From the NCBI GenBank assembly GCA_944391545.1, contig CALXTZ010000007.1, positions 1-22,132 on the forward strand: 22,132 nucleotides of DNA, given 5' to 3'. Positions 1 to 7,150 of the stretch are shown here, piece by piece. Positions within the stretch are counted from its first letter, which is position 1; every line of letters starts with the position of its first letter. The DNA comes from an uncultured Alphaproteobacteria bacterium (GTDB taxonomy: Bacteria; Pseudomonadota; Alphaproteobacteria; CAAHEQ01; UBA3637). The translations under genes were made by a program, and so were the position numbers. Under the pieces are notes generated by a model. It was given only the letters and a program-made list of their open reading frames with translations, was not told the DNA's origin and did not search any database.

Positions 1-314
1 TCCGTTAAATGAACGTTTTGTTTGCATGAACCACTATTGGACGTCATTTGTTCACAAACGCCATACATCGTACTGGCTCCTGTCGAACTTAAATCACCGG
101 AACAACTCTCACTCGTCCATGCCACTCGACAATATTGACCATCCCCACATGTGGTTGTACCCAAATCACCCAAATGAACCGTTTGTTCACAAGACCAACT
201 GCTTGAATTCAAATCCGAACAAACACCATACATCGTACTGGCACCCATGTAACGCAAACGGCTGGAACAGTTCTCATTCGCCCATACCACTCGACAATAC
301 TGACCTGACGGACA
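1..314 (-). repeat. Tandem 165-bp (55-residue) coding repeats in the pilin-like protein
   Basis: Two in-frame copies occupy 314-150 and 149 to the edge; the second is truncated by the window. For example AAATGAAC occurs at 7 and again at 172, giving a 165-base period. Both encode C-x-x-G-Q-Y-C-R-V-x-W, then ASTMYGVC, then x-S-C-x-Q-x-V-H-L. The cysteine positions are conserved while the residues between them vary, as in a repeated small disulfide domain. More copies may lie beyond the left edge. Confidence 0.85.
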
Positions 315-1367
315 CGAACTTACATTTAAATTAGGCAACGTCGAGAAATTCTTCGTCGGATTCACAAAGCCGGTTACCCGGCATGTCGCTCGCATACGAC
401 CGACTGGATTCACATAGCCGGTTACTTGACAATCCGAGCCGGCTCCAACCGGATTCGTGTACCGATAAACACATGCCGTTTCCCCACAACACTTTTGTGT
501 TGCTTCTTGCCATGTCTTACCCGAAGCTTCACAACATGCTTGACTGTCATCCGGGTTACAACAAGCTCCCTCTAAACAAACCCCCGTCGAACATTCTGTC
601 CCATCCGGCAAGTTGCTAATTTGGTCGCACCCCTCTTCAATTGTCGTGATTTCTTGACATTCTGTCGGAATTGGTAATGTCGGGCAGACACAGTCATAAT
701 TCGTACAAACTTCACCGTTTAAACAATCATCATCCGTTGTACAGGCCGGTGGCATCTCACAGTCAACGCCTTCATATCCGTTTGTACATTCACAAACACC
801 GTTTTTACATATTCCATGTGCACCACAATCTTTTCCCAAACACGGGTCTTCTGTGCCGGAACCGGAACCACTGCCCGAACCACTACTGCCGCCGGTATCA
901 TCACAAACCGTTCCGTCCGTTCCAAAACAGAACTTCATTGCCAATCCGTCATTCGTCCCACAGATATCACTGTCGCCCTCATAAGCCGCATTCCCAACCA
1001 TTATTCGGTCTATGTCTGTCGGGTTCATCTTTAAAATCATTTCGCACACACGGTATGTTACATTTGTGGCTTCAACGTAATACGATGAACCACTATCTTT
1101 CTTCGTCACCATCGGGTAATAGGTACCGGCCGGTAAATCCGGAAACGTAAATGTATGACCGACTGGTTTACTGGCATAATTCTCATCCACCATCGGGACG
1201 TTCGTTCCCCGTAACATCACATCGTAAATTGTTTCATTCGCCCGATGTTTGTTCATCGCATACGTAAACCCGACCAGTGCAACAATACTTAACACCCCAA
1301 CAATGGCCAGAACCGCCAGCATTTCCAGCATTGTACGGCCGTATTGTATCATTCGTTCTTCTTTCAA
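1..1367 (-). CDS. Prepilin-like cysteine-rich surface protein, C-terminus cut by window edge
   Basis: The frame is open from a TTG at 1367 to the left edge (455 codons, no stop). An AAAGGAG box lies 6 bases before the TTG; ATG 1352 is an alternative start. The N-terminus is a type IV prepilin signal: a short charged leader ending in Gly10, then R-T-M-L-E with Glu at +5, then a hydrophobic helix to about residue 37. Family knowledge predicts cleavage by a prepilin peptidase after Gly10 and membrane/pilus or pseudopilus assembly. A globular pilin-like part (about 40-155) is followed by a Ser-Gly linker (about 160-171), an EGF-like six-cysteine motif (C-x4-C-x5-C-x4-C-x-C-x8-C, just after the linker), more paired cysteines, three short V-T-G-[YF]-V-N-P-type repeats and two 55-residue repeats reaching the edge. 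The N-terminal module is clearly paralogous to the protein starting near 18739. The exported Cys-rich tail suggests a disulfide-rich adhesin or minor pilin; the ligand is unknown. Confidence 0.8.
   Translation of the reverse strand, partial: MKEERMIQYGRTMLEMLAVLAIVGVLSIVALVGFTYAMNKHRANETIYDVMLRGTNVPMVDENYASKPVGHTFTFPDLPAGTYYPMVTKKDSGSSYYVEATNVTYRVCEMILKMNPTDIDRIMVGNAAYEGDSDICGTNDGLAMKFCFGTDGTVCDDTGGSSGSGSGSGSGTEDPCLGKDCGAHGICKNGVCECTNGYEGVDCEMPPACTTDDDCLNGEVCTNYDCVCPTLPIPTECQEITTIEEGCDQISNLPDGTECSTGVCLEGACCNPDDSQACCEASGKTWQEATQKCCGETACVYRYTNPVGAGSDCQVTGYVNPVGRMRATCRVTGFVNPTKNFSTLPNLNVSSCPSGQYCRVVWANENCSSRLRYMGASTMYGVCSDLNSSSWSCEQTVHLGDLGTTTCGDGQYCRVAWTSESCSGDLSSTGASTMYGVCEQMTSNSGSCKQNVHLT
358..466 (-). 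repeat. Degenerate short repeats of 45-48 bp within the pilin-like gene
   Basis: GGATTCACA followed by A/T, then AGCCGGTTAC, occurs at 358 and at 406 (48-base spacing). A decayed copy, GGATTCGTGTA, is at 451 (45-base spacing). In the protein these are consecutive segments of the form C-x-V-T-G-[YF]-V-N-P, with a less similar first unit ending in T-N-P-V-G. They sit between the CC-rich part and the 55-residue repeats. Confidence 0.7.
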
Positions 1368-1434
1368 TTCTTTCTCCTTTAACTTCTACTTCTTTGTGAA
1401 TTTAGGTGCCCTTTCTTTTCTCTTTCCAACTCGA

Positions 1435-1455
1435 CCCCCCCCCCCCATCTGTCAA
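1435..1455 (-). promoter_or_regulatory. TTGACA box followed by a G12 tract upstream of the pilin-like gene
   Basis: On the minus strand a perfect -35-like TTGACA (1455-1450) is followed by GAT and then twelve consecutive G (1446-1435). The tract starts 67 bases upstream of the TTG start. At 16-18 bases of spacing there is no good TATAAT (the 17-base position reads GAGTTG), so promoter function is uncertain. Homopolymers between -35 and -10 tune expression by slipped-strand mispairing in bacteria such as Neisseria; applying that here is inference. An ATG at 1448 runs into the tract and would give a 20-codon open frame stopping at 1386. Confidence 0.5.
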
Positions 1456-1468
1456 GTACTTTTTTCAT

Positions 1469-1496
1469 AAAAAAAGCAGGTCTTGCAAACCCGCTT
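1469..1496 (-). terminator. Rho-independent terminator, second of a tandem pair after ugd
   Basis: On the minus strand AAGCGGGT (1496-1489) pairs with ACCTGCTT (1481-1474) with one G-U pair, around a 7-base loop. A run of T follows (1475-1469). It lies between the ugd terminator and the TTGACA/G12 region, so it would insulate the pilin-like gene from ugd read-through. Confidence 0.65.
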
Positions 1497-1506
1497 CTTT
1501 TCCATC

Positions 1507-1535
1507 AAAAAACCGCCCCCATAACGGAGGCGGTT
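1507..1535 (-). terminator. Rho-independent terminator of mipZ-ugd
   Basis: On the minus strand AACCGCC (1535-1529) pairs perfectly with GGCGGTT (1517-1511) across an 11-base loop. The stem runs straight into T residues (1512-1507). It begins 31 bases after the ugd stop. Confidence 0.85.
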
Positions 1536-1566
1536 CTTTCAAGGCATCCTTTATCCTACATCAATC

Positions 1567-2880
1567 TTACATAATCCGACCGATACCATAGTAACGCAGG
1601 CCTTTTGCCTGAACATCTGCCGGTTCGAACAAATTACGCAAATCAATAAGTTGATCCCCTTTCATCAATTGCTTGGCTTTATCCAAACCCAGCGCTTTGA
1701 TTTCATTCCATTCCGTCAAAACAACCGCGACATCTGCTCCGGCCAAAGCCGCATACATATCCGTTGTCCAATCCGCAAAATCAATCCCGAAAATCTTTTG
1801 TGCTTCTTTAATGCCTTGCGGATCGTAAATCACCAAATCAGCTCCGGTCTCTTTCAAAACAGGCAAAATCGTCAAGCTCGGCGCATCCCGCATATCATCC
1901 GTATTCGCTTTAAACGTCACGCCCAACACGGCAATGCGCTTTCCCGCAACATCTCCGCCGCATAACCGAACAATGCGTTCCGCCATGTTCTTTTTCCGAT
2001 TCGCATTTGCCAAAACCGTCGTTTCAATCGACGTAATCGGGCAACCGTAATCTCGCGCCGTTTTCAACAAAGCCAACGTATCTTTCGGGAAACAAGACCC
2101 GCCGTATCCCGGACCCGGATTCAAAAATTTTTCACCGATCCGGCTGTCCAACCCGATGCCTTTGGATACGTCTTTTACATCCGCATGACACCGTTCGCAC
2201 AAATCCGCAATTTCATTGATATATGAAATCTTCATTGCCAAAAATGCATTCGCCGCATACTTAATCAATTCCGATGTTTCGCGCGTTGTCATAATCAACG
2301 TATGGCCTTTGTCCGTCAACGGTTTGTACAAAGCCCGCATCACATCCCGCGCCCGATCCGTTTCGGCCCCGACCACAATCCGATCCGGACAGCTGAAATC
2401 ACCGATAGCGGATCCTTCGCGCAAAAATTCCGGATTCGACACAACATCAAAATCAGCATTCGGATTTGCTTCACGAATAATTTTTTGAACAGCCTGCGCC
2501 GTCCCGACGGGCACCGTCGATTTATCCACAACAACCGTATACCGTTTCATAGACCGGCCGATTTCCTCTGCCGCTTCAAACACATAAGTTAAATCCGCAT
2601 GTCCGTTGTCTTTACGAGACGGCGTCCCGACGGCAATAAACACGGCATCCGCATCCGCCATCGATTCTGCCAAATCGGAAGAAAAGAACAATCGCCCTGC
2701 TTTGACATTACGATCAATGACTTCATCCAACCCCGGTTCATAAATCGGCAGAACCCCGTTGTGCAGCCCGTTTATTTTTGTTTCGTCTTTGTCGACACAT
2801 ACGACTGTATGTCCGAAATCCGAAAAACATGTACCGGTTACCAGGCCGACATAGCCTGTCCCTACCATGACTACTTTCAT
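1567..2880 (-). CDS. ugd: UDP-glucose 6-dehydrogenase
   Basis: Oxidises UDP-glucose to UDP-glucuronate with two NAD+, supplying a cytoplasmic precursor for capsule, exopolysaccharide or lipopolysaccharide sugars. The 437 residues match the usual single-chain bacterial length. The NAD-binding GTGYVG is at residues 7-12, the V-G-T-P segment near 84-87, and the catalytic cysteine (Cys263) sits in the G-Y-G-G-S-C-F-P-K-D-T signature. The C-terminal UDP-binding half contains G-V-T-F-K-x-N-T-D-D-M-R-D-A-P. AGAGGGAG lies 6 bases before the ATG. It is 21 bases downstream of mipZ on the same strand and followed by a clear terminator, so the two probably form one transcript. Confidence 0.95.
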   Translation of the reverse strand: MKVVMVGTGYVGLVTGTCFSDFGHTVVCVDKDETKINGLHNGVLPIYEPGLDEVIDRNVKAGRLFFSSDLAESMADADAVFIAVGTPSRKDNGHADLTYVFEAAEEIGRSMKRYTVVVDKSTVPVGTAQAVQKIIREANPNADFDVVSNPEFLREGSAIGDFSCPDRIVVGAETDRARDVMRALYKPLTDKGHTLIMTTRETSELIKYAANAFLAMKISYINEIADLCERCHADVKDVSKGIGLDSRIGEKFLNPGPGYGGSCFPKDTLALLKTARDYGCPITSIETTVLANANRKKNMAERIVRLCGGDVAGKRIAVLGVTFKANTDDMRDAPSLTILPVLKETGADLVIYDPQGIKEAQKIFGIDFADWTTDMYAALAGADVAVVLTEWNEIKALGLDKAKQLMKGDQLIDLRNLFEPADVQAKGLRYYGIGRIM

Positions 2881-2901
2881 GCAAAACTCCCTCTGTTATC
2901 G

Positions 2902-3666
2902 TTAAAAGACGCTGTTCGCAAGCGAACGCACTTCTTGTCTAGCTGCTATACTAGACATAGATAACGGCATATGCAAGCCATTTTCTCTTAAATCCATCAT
3001 GGTCAAGCCTTTTAAGAACAATTCCCGAAAGACCACACGATCCGTAATCGAGCCGGCGACCTTAAAATGAATCCGTTCGGAAAGCGCGCTTAACAAGCCT
3101 TCCATCATTTGTTTATTCTTGTTTTTAAACGGCGACAGACGATTACGCGCCACGATCCAATTGAGCGGCGCTTTTTTCATCAAGTTGCGTTTTTGACGCA
3201 CAGACCAAATGCGTTCCGAATAATGGCTGGGCCCTTTGATGCGCAAAGTATCCCCGTCAACCACCCCTAAAACATCCAAATCCAACAAGCTGTCGTTAAT
3301 CGGCGTAATCAGCGTGTCCGCTTGGAACAAAGCTTCCTGCGTCAAAGCCGTATCAGCTCCCGGCGTGTCCAACACGATAATGTCATAATCATTGGAAAGC
3401 CGTTCCAATTGAGACCGTAAAAATAAAATTTCGTTGGAAATATTATTCATACGCACATAATCCGGCATCGGCAGCGTCACACCGTTTTTCGTTGCGAACT
3501 CCTTGCGATTTTGAAGGTATCTGGAAAGCGTTCCTTGCCGCCCGTCCAAATCAACAGCCGCGACTTTTTTGCCCTCGCGCAGCCATGTCACGATCAAATG
3601 CATCGCCAAAGTGGATTTCCCCGTACCCCCTTTTTCGTTCCCTAAAACAACGATTTTTGCTTTCAT
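2902..3666 (-). CDS. mipZ: Division-plane positioning ATPase MipZ (ParA/MinD family)
   Basis: A 254-residue ParA-type P-loop ATPase. The deviant Walker A motif E-K-G-G-T-G-K-S-T is at residues 11-19, a D-L-D-G-R-Q-G-T segment follows near 39, and D-T-P-G-A-D is the Walker B region. The C-terminal half carries W-I-V-A-R-N-R-L and a D-R-V-x-F-R-E-L-F-x-x-G-L-T-x-x-D-L block. These match my recollection of Caulobacter MipZ better than chromosomal ParA. MipZ forms a gradient from ParB at the poles and inhibits FtsZ assembly, placing the septum near midcell. GAGGAAC precedes the ATG by 6 bases. A promoter is visible upstream, and ugd follows after 21 bases. Confidence 0.9.
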   Translation of the reverse strand: MKAKIVVLGNEKGGTGKSTLAMHLIVTWLREGKKVAAVDLDGRQGTLSRYLQNRKEFATKNGVTLPMPDYVRMNNISNEILFLRSQLERLSNDYDIIVLDTPGADTALTQEALFQADTLITPINDSLLDLDVLGVVDGDTLRIKGPSHYSERIWSVRQKRNLMKKAPLNWIVARNRLSPFKNKNKQMMEGLLSALSERIHFKVAGSITDRVVFRELFLKGLTMMDLRENGLHMPLSMSSIAARQEVRSLANSVF

Positions 3667-3704
3667 TTTTAAGTTCCTCGTTATCTATCGTCAAAGCAGG
3701 GAGT

Positions 3705-3732
3705 AGTTTATCCCTTTTTCTTATTTTGTCAA
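3705..3732 (-). promoter_or_regulatory. Probable sigma-70 promoter of mipZ-ugd
   Basis: On the minus strand TTGACA (3732-3727), a 16-base spacer and TAAACT (3710-3705) lie about 40 bases before the mipZ ATG. The -35 is perfect; the -10 matches consensus at four of six positions. Confidence 0.5.
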
Positions 3733-3781
3733 GAAATAAAGAAAACGCTTCGCAAAGGTTTTATTTGATTTTAAAATTCAA

Positions 3782-3809
3782 TTGTCAAAAGCCGGCAAGT
3801 TGTGATAAA
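3782..3809 (+). promoter_or_regulatory. Possible sigma-70 promoter of trpS
   Basis: TTGTCA (3782-3787), a 16-base spacer and GATAAA (3804-3809) lie 30 bases before the chosen trpS start. This AT-rich gap between divergent mipZ and trpS offers other candidates, so the assignment is tentative. Confidence 0.35.
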
Positions 3810-3839
3810 AATAATCCTAAATGAAAGATGAGGCTCGAC

Positions 3840-4838
3840 ATGAAAGACAAAATTCTTCTGACAGGTGTTAAACCCACGGGAACGCCGCATCTGGGCAATT
3901 TAATCGGCGCCATTGATCCGATTTTGAATTTTTCGAAGACAGCTCAAAAAACATTTGTTTTTATTGCGGATTTACATGCGTTGAATTTTGTACGCAACAA
4001 AGAAAACCTTAAACGAGACACGTATGAGATTGCCGCGATTTTTATGGCTTTGGGATTAGATTTGGAAAAATCCGTTCTGTTCCGGCAATCCGACATTCCG
4101 CAAGTGCCTCAAATTGCCTCTTTACTGATGAACGTAACGCCCAAAGGATTGATGAACCGCGCACATTCTTATAAAGCTCTTGTCGAAAAAAACACATCGG
4201 CCGGCGTTGATCCCGATGACGGCATCAATATGGGATTGTACACGTATCCGATTTTAATGGCTGCCGATATTTTGGCCTATCAGGCCGACGCCGTCCCGGT
4301 CGGCAAAGATCAAAAACAACATCTTGAATTCACGCGCGACATCGCCGGCAGCTTTAATCATCTTTACGGGAAAGATCTGTTCAAACTGCCGATGCCCTTA
4401 ATTTCCGAAGAAACCGGCATTATTCCGGGATTGGACGGCCGAAAAATGAGCAAAAGCTATCAAAACGTCATTCCGATTTTCTGTGATGAAAAAACGCTGC
4501 AAAAAAGCATTATGAAAATCAAAACGGACTGCAAGCTGCCGAATGAACCCAAAGATCCGGACTCATCCACGCTTATTCAATTGTACACTTGTTTTGCGAC
4601 GGCAGAACAAACCCGGCAAATGCGTCATTTATTTGAGACGGGTGGCATCGGATACGGAGACGCCAAAAAAATGTTGTTTGATGTTATGAATCAAAAACTG
4701 ACGAGCCCCAGGGAAAAATACACGGATCTCATTCATCATCCCGCGCAAATTGACGCCGTATTGGAAGAAGGCGCCCGAAAAGCACGTCCGATTGCTCAAC
4801 AAACACTGGAAATGATGCGCCGCGTTATGATCGGATAA
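3840..4838 (+). CDS. trpS: Tryptophanyl-tRNA synthetase
   Basis: Charges tRNA-Trp in the cytoplasm. It is a class Ic synthetase of about 332 residues, close to the usual 330-340. The HIGH-type motif appears as T-G-T-P-H-L-G-N near the N-terminus and K-M-S-K-S is present after G-L-D-G-R, so both catalytic signatures are intact. P-I-L-M-A-A-D-I-L and V-P-V-G-x-D-Q-x-Q-H are typical family blocks. ATG 3840 is preferred over ATG 3828 because GAGG lies 6 bases before it and the family N-terminus begins close to this point. The stop is one base from the end of the convergent lpxC. Confidence 0.95.
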   Translation: MKDKILLTGVKPTGTPHLGNLIGAIDPILNFSKTAQKTFVFIADLHALNFVRNKENLKRDTYEIAAIFMALGLDLEKSVLFRQSDIPQVPQIASLLMNVTPKGLMNRAHSYKALVEKNTSAGVDPDDGINMGLYTYPILMAADILAYQADAVPVGKDQKQHLEFTRDIAGSFNHLYGKDLFKLPMPLISEETGIIPGLDGRKMSKSYQNVIPIFCDEKTLQKSIMKIKTDCKLPNEPKDPDSSTLIQLYTCFATAEQTRQMRHLFETGGIGYGDAKKMLFDVMNQKLTSPREKYTDLIHHPAQIDAVLEEGARKARPIAQQTLEMMRRVMIG

Positions 4839-4839
4839 T

Positions 4840-5784
4840 TTACGCGACGGCGACGTTTTTTTCGGCTTCTTCAACCGATTCATTTAAATCAATGATTTCA
4901 TAGTTGGACGCATCTTTAAAGACTTCGCGCAACAACATGTTATTATGATAATGACCGGATTTTTCACCTTTGAACGCGCCGATAATCGGCATGCCGGCTT
5001 GATACAAATCCCCGACGGCATCCAACGTTTTATGACGAACGAATTCCAATTCATCCCGTAAACCTTCCGGATTCATAATCGAATCGCCGTTCACGACAAT
5101 CGCGTTTTCCAACGAACCGCCGCGCGCCAACCCGAGCGAACGCAGATATTCGATTTCCTGCAACTGACAGAACGTCCGCGCATAGGCAATTTCTTTTTTA
5201 AAGCTGTCTTTGGACAAGGTGAATTTCGTTTCCTGATGCCCGATAATCCGAGCCGGGAAATCAATAGCGAAATCAAAAGTCAACCCATCTTGCGCCGGAG
5301 ACAGAGAAACGGTAATGCCTTTGTCATCCGTAAAAGAGACTTCTTTTTTAATTTTCAAGGCCTTTAACGGCGCATCCTGCTCAATCAATCCGACACAGTC
5401 GAACAAAAAGACGAAATCACGCGCGCTGCCGTCCATAATCGGGATTTCGGGTCCGTCAACATCAATGTAGGCGTTTGTGACGCCGCAGGCAGACAACGCC
5501 GCCATAACATGTTCGGCCGTTGAAACCGTCACGCCAGCTTTATTCCCGAAACAACTGCACATCTTCGTATCGACAACATATTCATACGTTGCCGGAATGC
5601 TGTTTTCTTTGTCCGTCACATCAATCCGCCGAAACACGAGTCCCGTGTCAATCGGCGCCGGATGGAACGAAATTTTAGCCTTTGCGCCCGAATGCACGCC
5701 GACACCAACCGCAAAAATAGAACTACGGAATGTCTTTTGGCAGACTTTATATTCAGACGAAATACGCGAAATATCAGCAATCAT
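4840..5784 (-). CDS. lpxC: UDP-3-O-acyl-N-acetylglucosamine deacetylase
   Basis: Catalyses the committed zinc-dependent step of lipid A biosynthesis in the cytoplasm, which implies a lipopolysaccharide outer membrane. The 314-residue length is normal. The zinc ligands can be placed: His92 in S-T-A-E-H-V-M-A-A-L, and His251 and Asp255 in H-K-T-L-D-A-V-G-D-L. The general-acid histidine is His278 in S-G-H-Y-H-N-N, where many homologues have G-H-x-L-N. G-V-G-V-H-S-G near residue 26 and D-G-P-E-I-P-I-M-D-G-S-A near 110 are further signatures. GAAGGA lies 7-8 bases before the ATG. It stands alone here, not beside ftsZ and the division cluster. Confidence 0.95.
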   Translation of the reverse strand: MIADISRISSEYKVCQKTFRSSIFAVGVGVHSGAKAKISFHPAPIDTGLVFRRIDVTDKENSIPATYEYVVDTKMCSCFGNKAGVTVSTAEHVMAALSACGVTNAYIDVDGPEIPIMDGSARDFVFLFDCVGLIEQDAPLKALKIKKEVSFTDDKGITVSLSPAQDGLTFDFAIDFPARIIGHQETKFTLSKDSFKKEIAYARTFCQLQEIEYLRSLGLARGGSLENAIVVNGDSIMNPEGLRDELEFVRHKTLDAVGDLYQAGMPIIGAFKGEKSGHYHNNMLLREVFKDASNYEIIDLNESVEEAEKNVAVA

Positions 5785-5814
5785 TTTTGTATCCTTCTTT
5801 CAACTGTTAGCTTT

Positions 5815-5843
5815 AATCTACTCAAGAACGGGCGAAAGTACAA
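5815..5843 (-). promoter_or_regulatory. Possible lpxC promoter
   Basis: On the minus strand TTGTAC (5843-5838), a 17-base spacer and TAGATT (5820-5815) lie about 30 bases before the lpxC ATG. The spacing is ideal but both hexamers are only partial matches. Confidence 0.35.
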
Positions 5844-5895
5844 ATCAATGATTGTTACAGATTGTTACATTTTTATGTCGCTGCTAAAAAAAAGA

Positions 5896-5924
5896 TTGCT
5901 TTTTATTTGAAAGTTCTGTATGTT
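5896..5924 (+). promoter_or_regulatory. Possible promoter of the DUF4167 gene
   Basis: TTGCTT (5896-5901), 17 bases, then TATGTT (5919-5924), about 75 bases before the DUF4167 start. The same TTGCTT-17-TATG pattern is found before metG, which mildly supports it. Confidence 0.35.
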
Positions 5925-5999
5925 TTCAAAGTGCCATCGGCCGGGAAAGGTTCTAATGCCGGCGAACACATAAAAATAACAAACATTGGTTATAACAGG

Positions 6000-6542
6000 A
6001 TGAAGCAATCTTCAAATAAAAATCGCGCAGGCGGACGCTATCCGCATTTTAATAATAATCGTCGCAACAATTTAAATATGCCCACCAAAAACACGGTTTT
6101 TGACAGTTCGGGGCCTTGCGGCCGAATGCGGGGAACGGCTGTTCAATTAAGCGAAAAATATCAAACGGCCGCGAAAGATGCGCGACACAATGATGCTGTT
6201 TTAAGCGAAATTTGTCTGCAATACGCCGACCATTACCAACGCATTTATGCTTTGGCCTGCGCCAATGACAAACCGCCCGTTGTTGTGGCTGAACCGGTTA
6301 TGACCGAACAATCCGAAGCCGTTTCGGAAAAAACGACCGAAACACCGGCGGCACCGGAAGAAAAAACCGCACCGGCTGAAGAAGAAAAAACGGAATCGCC
6401 ATCGGATACGCTGCCGCCTCACCTTTCTTTCATGACGGCGCCGATTCCGTGCGAAACCGAAGAAAAACCCGTCAAACCAATTCGTCGCCCCCGCAAACCG
6501 AAAACGGTGCCGAAGACTGAGACGGAACATCTTTCGGCTTAA
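6000..6542 (+). CDS. DUF4167-domain protein
   Basis: A 180-residue protein. Residues 1-30 are basic and Asn/Arg-rich. Residues about 33-90 form the conserved core: F-D-S-S-G-P-C-G-R-M-R-G-T-A, a Q-L-x-E-K-Y-Q-x-A-A-K-D-A-R helix, and Q-Y-A-D-H-Y-Q-R-I-Y. This matches the alphaproteobacterial DUF4167 pattern (R-G-T-A...EKY...A-E-H-Y-x-R). The rest is a low-complexity Pro/Glu/Lys/Thr tail ending in a basic patch (R-R-P-R-K-P-K). A basic disordered N-terminus suggests nucleic-acid or ribosome association, but the function is not established. Start choice is uncertain: AGG abuts ATG 6000 directly, and the frame stays open upstream to 5862, but the conserved core and the basic leader fit 6000. Confidence 0.75.
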   Translation: MKQSSNKNRAGGRYPHFNNNRRNNLNMPTKNTVFDSSGPCGRMRGTAVQLSEKYQTAAKDARHNDAVLSEICLQYADHYQRIYALACANDKPPVVVAEPVMTEQSEAVSEKTTETPAAPEEKTAPAEEEKTESPSDTLPPHLSFMTAPIPCETEEKPVKPIRRPRKPKTVPKTETEHLSA

Positions 6543-6637
6543 CGGGCATTTCGGGAAAAGAATCTTTTTCATAACTACTTGTTAACCACTCTTCGGGTAG
6601 ACTTTTAAAAAAGTGTATGTAAGAGCGGAAAAATAGG

Positions 6638-7150
6638 ATGTTTGAAGATAAAATCGATACAGACAAAACAGAATCGAATGAGACGAAATCCGGGTTCGGA
6701 TGGAAAGCGCTTTTGATTTTGCTTCTTTTCGGCGCTTTGGCGTGGATGTATCTCGTCTATTTTCCGAAAACGTCTTTGTCTTTACCGTCTTTTCAAAATC
6801 AACCCGAATCCGGGCTGACTCTGACGGGACAAGACGGTCTTTATTTCGTTGAACTGCCGCCGATGAAAATTAACCTGAAACCGAACGAAGCGCATTACAC
6901 TTTTATTGAAACCGGCATTGCGCTTGAATTATCCAAAGCTTCCGACAAACGGGAAATTTCCGCCGTTTTGCCACGCATCCAAGATGCCGTTAACACCTAT
7001 TTGCGTGAAATGACTCCGGCGGAATTGCAGGAAAGCGGCAGCCTGTATCGCGTTAAAGAAGCGTTATTGGAACGAATTAACTTTCTGATTGCGCCGGCAC
7101 ATATCAACGATGTTTTATTCAAAGAATTGTTTGTAGGGCAAGGGCAATGA
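6638..7150 (+). CDS. fliL: Flagellar basal body protein FliL
   Basis: FliL is a single-pass inner-membrane protein that surrounds the stator near the basal body and supports torque. This 170-residue protein has a short polar cytoplasmic N-terminus (1-23), one transmembrane segment (about 24-43), a linker, and a periplasmic domain with the family pattern L-P-R-I-Q-D-A-V-x-x-Y-L-R...L-x-R-I-N...V-L-F-K-E-L-F-V at its end. It is first in the flagellar operon. Its stop overlaps the fliM start by four bases (ATGA), so translation is probably coupled. The 95-base gap before it shows no clear sigma-54 or sigma-28 promoter; a GCGGA stands 9 bases before the ATG and an AGG abuts it. Confidence 0.9.
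   Translation: MFEDKIDTDKTESNETKSGFGWKALLILLLFGALAWMYLVYFPKTSLSLPSFQNQPESGLTLTGQDGLYFVELPPMKINLKPNEAHYTFIETGIALELSKASDKREISAVLPRIQDAVNTYLREMTPAELQESGSLYRVKEALLERINFLIAPAHINDVLFKELFVGQGQ

Noticed and set aside
1..314. The 165-bp periodicity as a possible CRISPR array
   Set aside because: The period is too long, only two copies exist, the spacing is exactly coding and the conserved parts follow the protein's cysteine pattern.
671..1150. A 159-codon plus-strand open frame opposite the first prepilin-like gene
   Set aside because: It is antisense to a well-supported gene and its His/Arg/Asn-rich, low-complexity translation arises from cysteine and glycine codons on the other strand.
6545..6575. 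AAAAGA/TCTTTT inverted repeat as a terminator after the DUF4167 gene
   Set aside because: The arms leave almost no loop and contain a single G-C pair, so a stable hairpin is unlikely.
6543..6637. A flagellar-class promoter (sigma-54, sigma-28 or CtrA box) before fliL
   Set aside because: No TGGCAC-N5-TTGC, TAAA-N15-GCCGATAA or properly spaced TTAA-N7-TTAA could be found; only an isolated TTAAC and a GANTC site are there.
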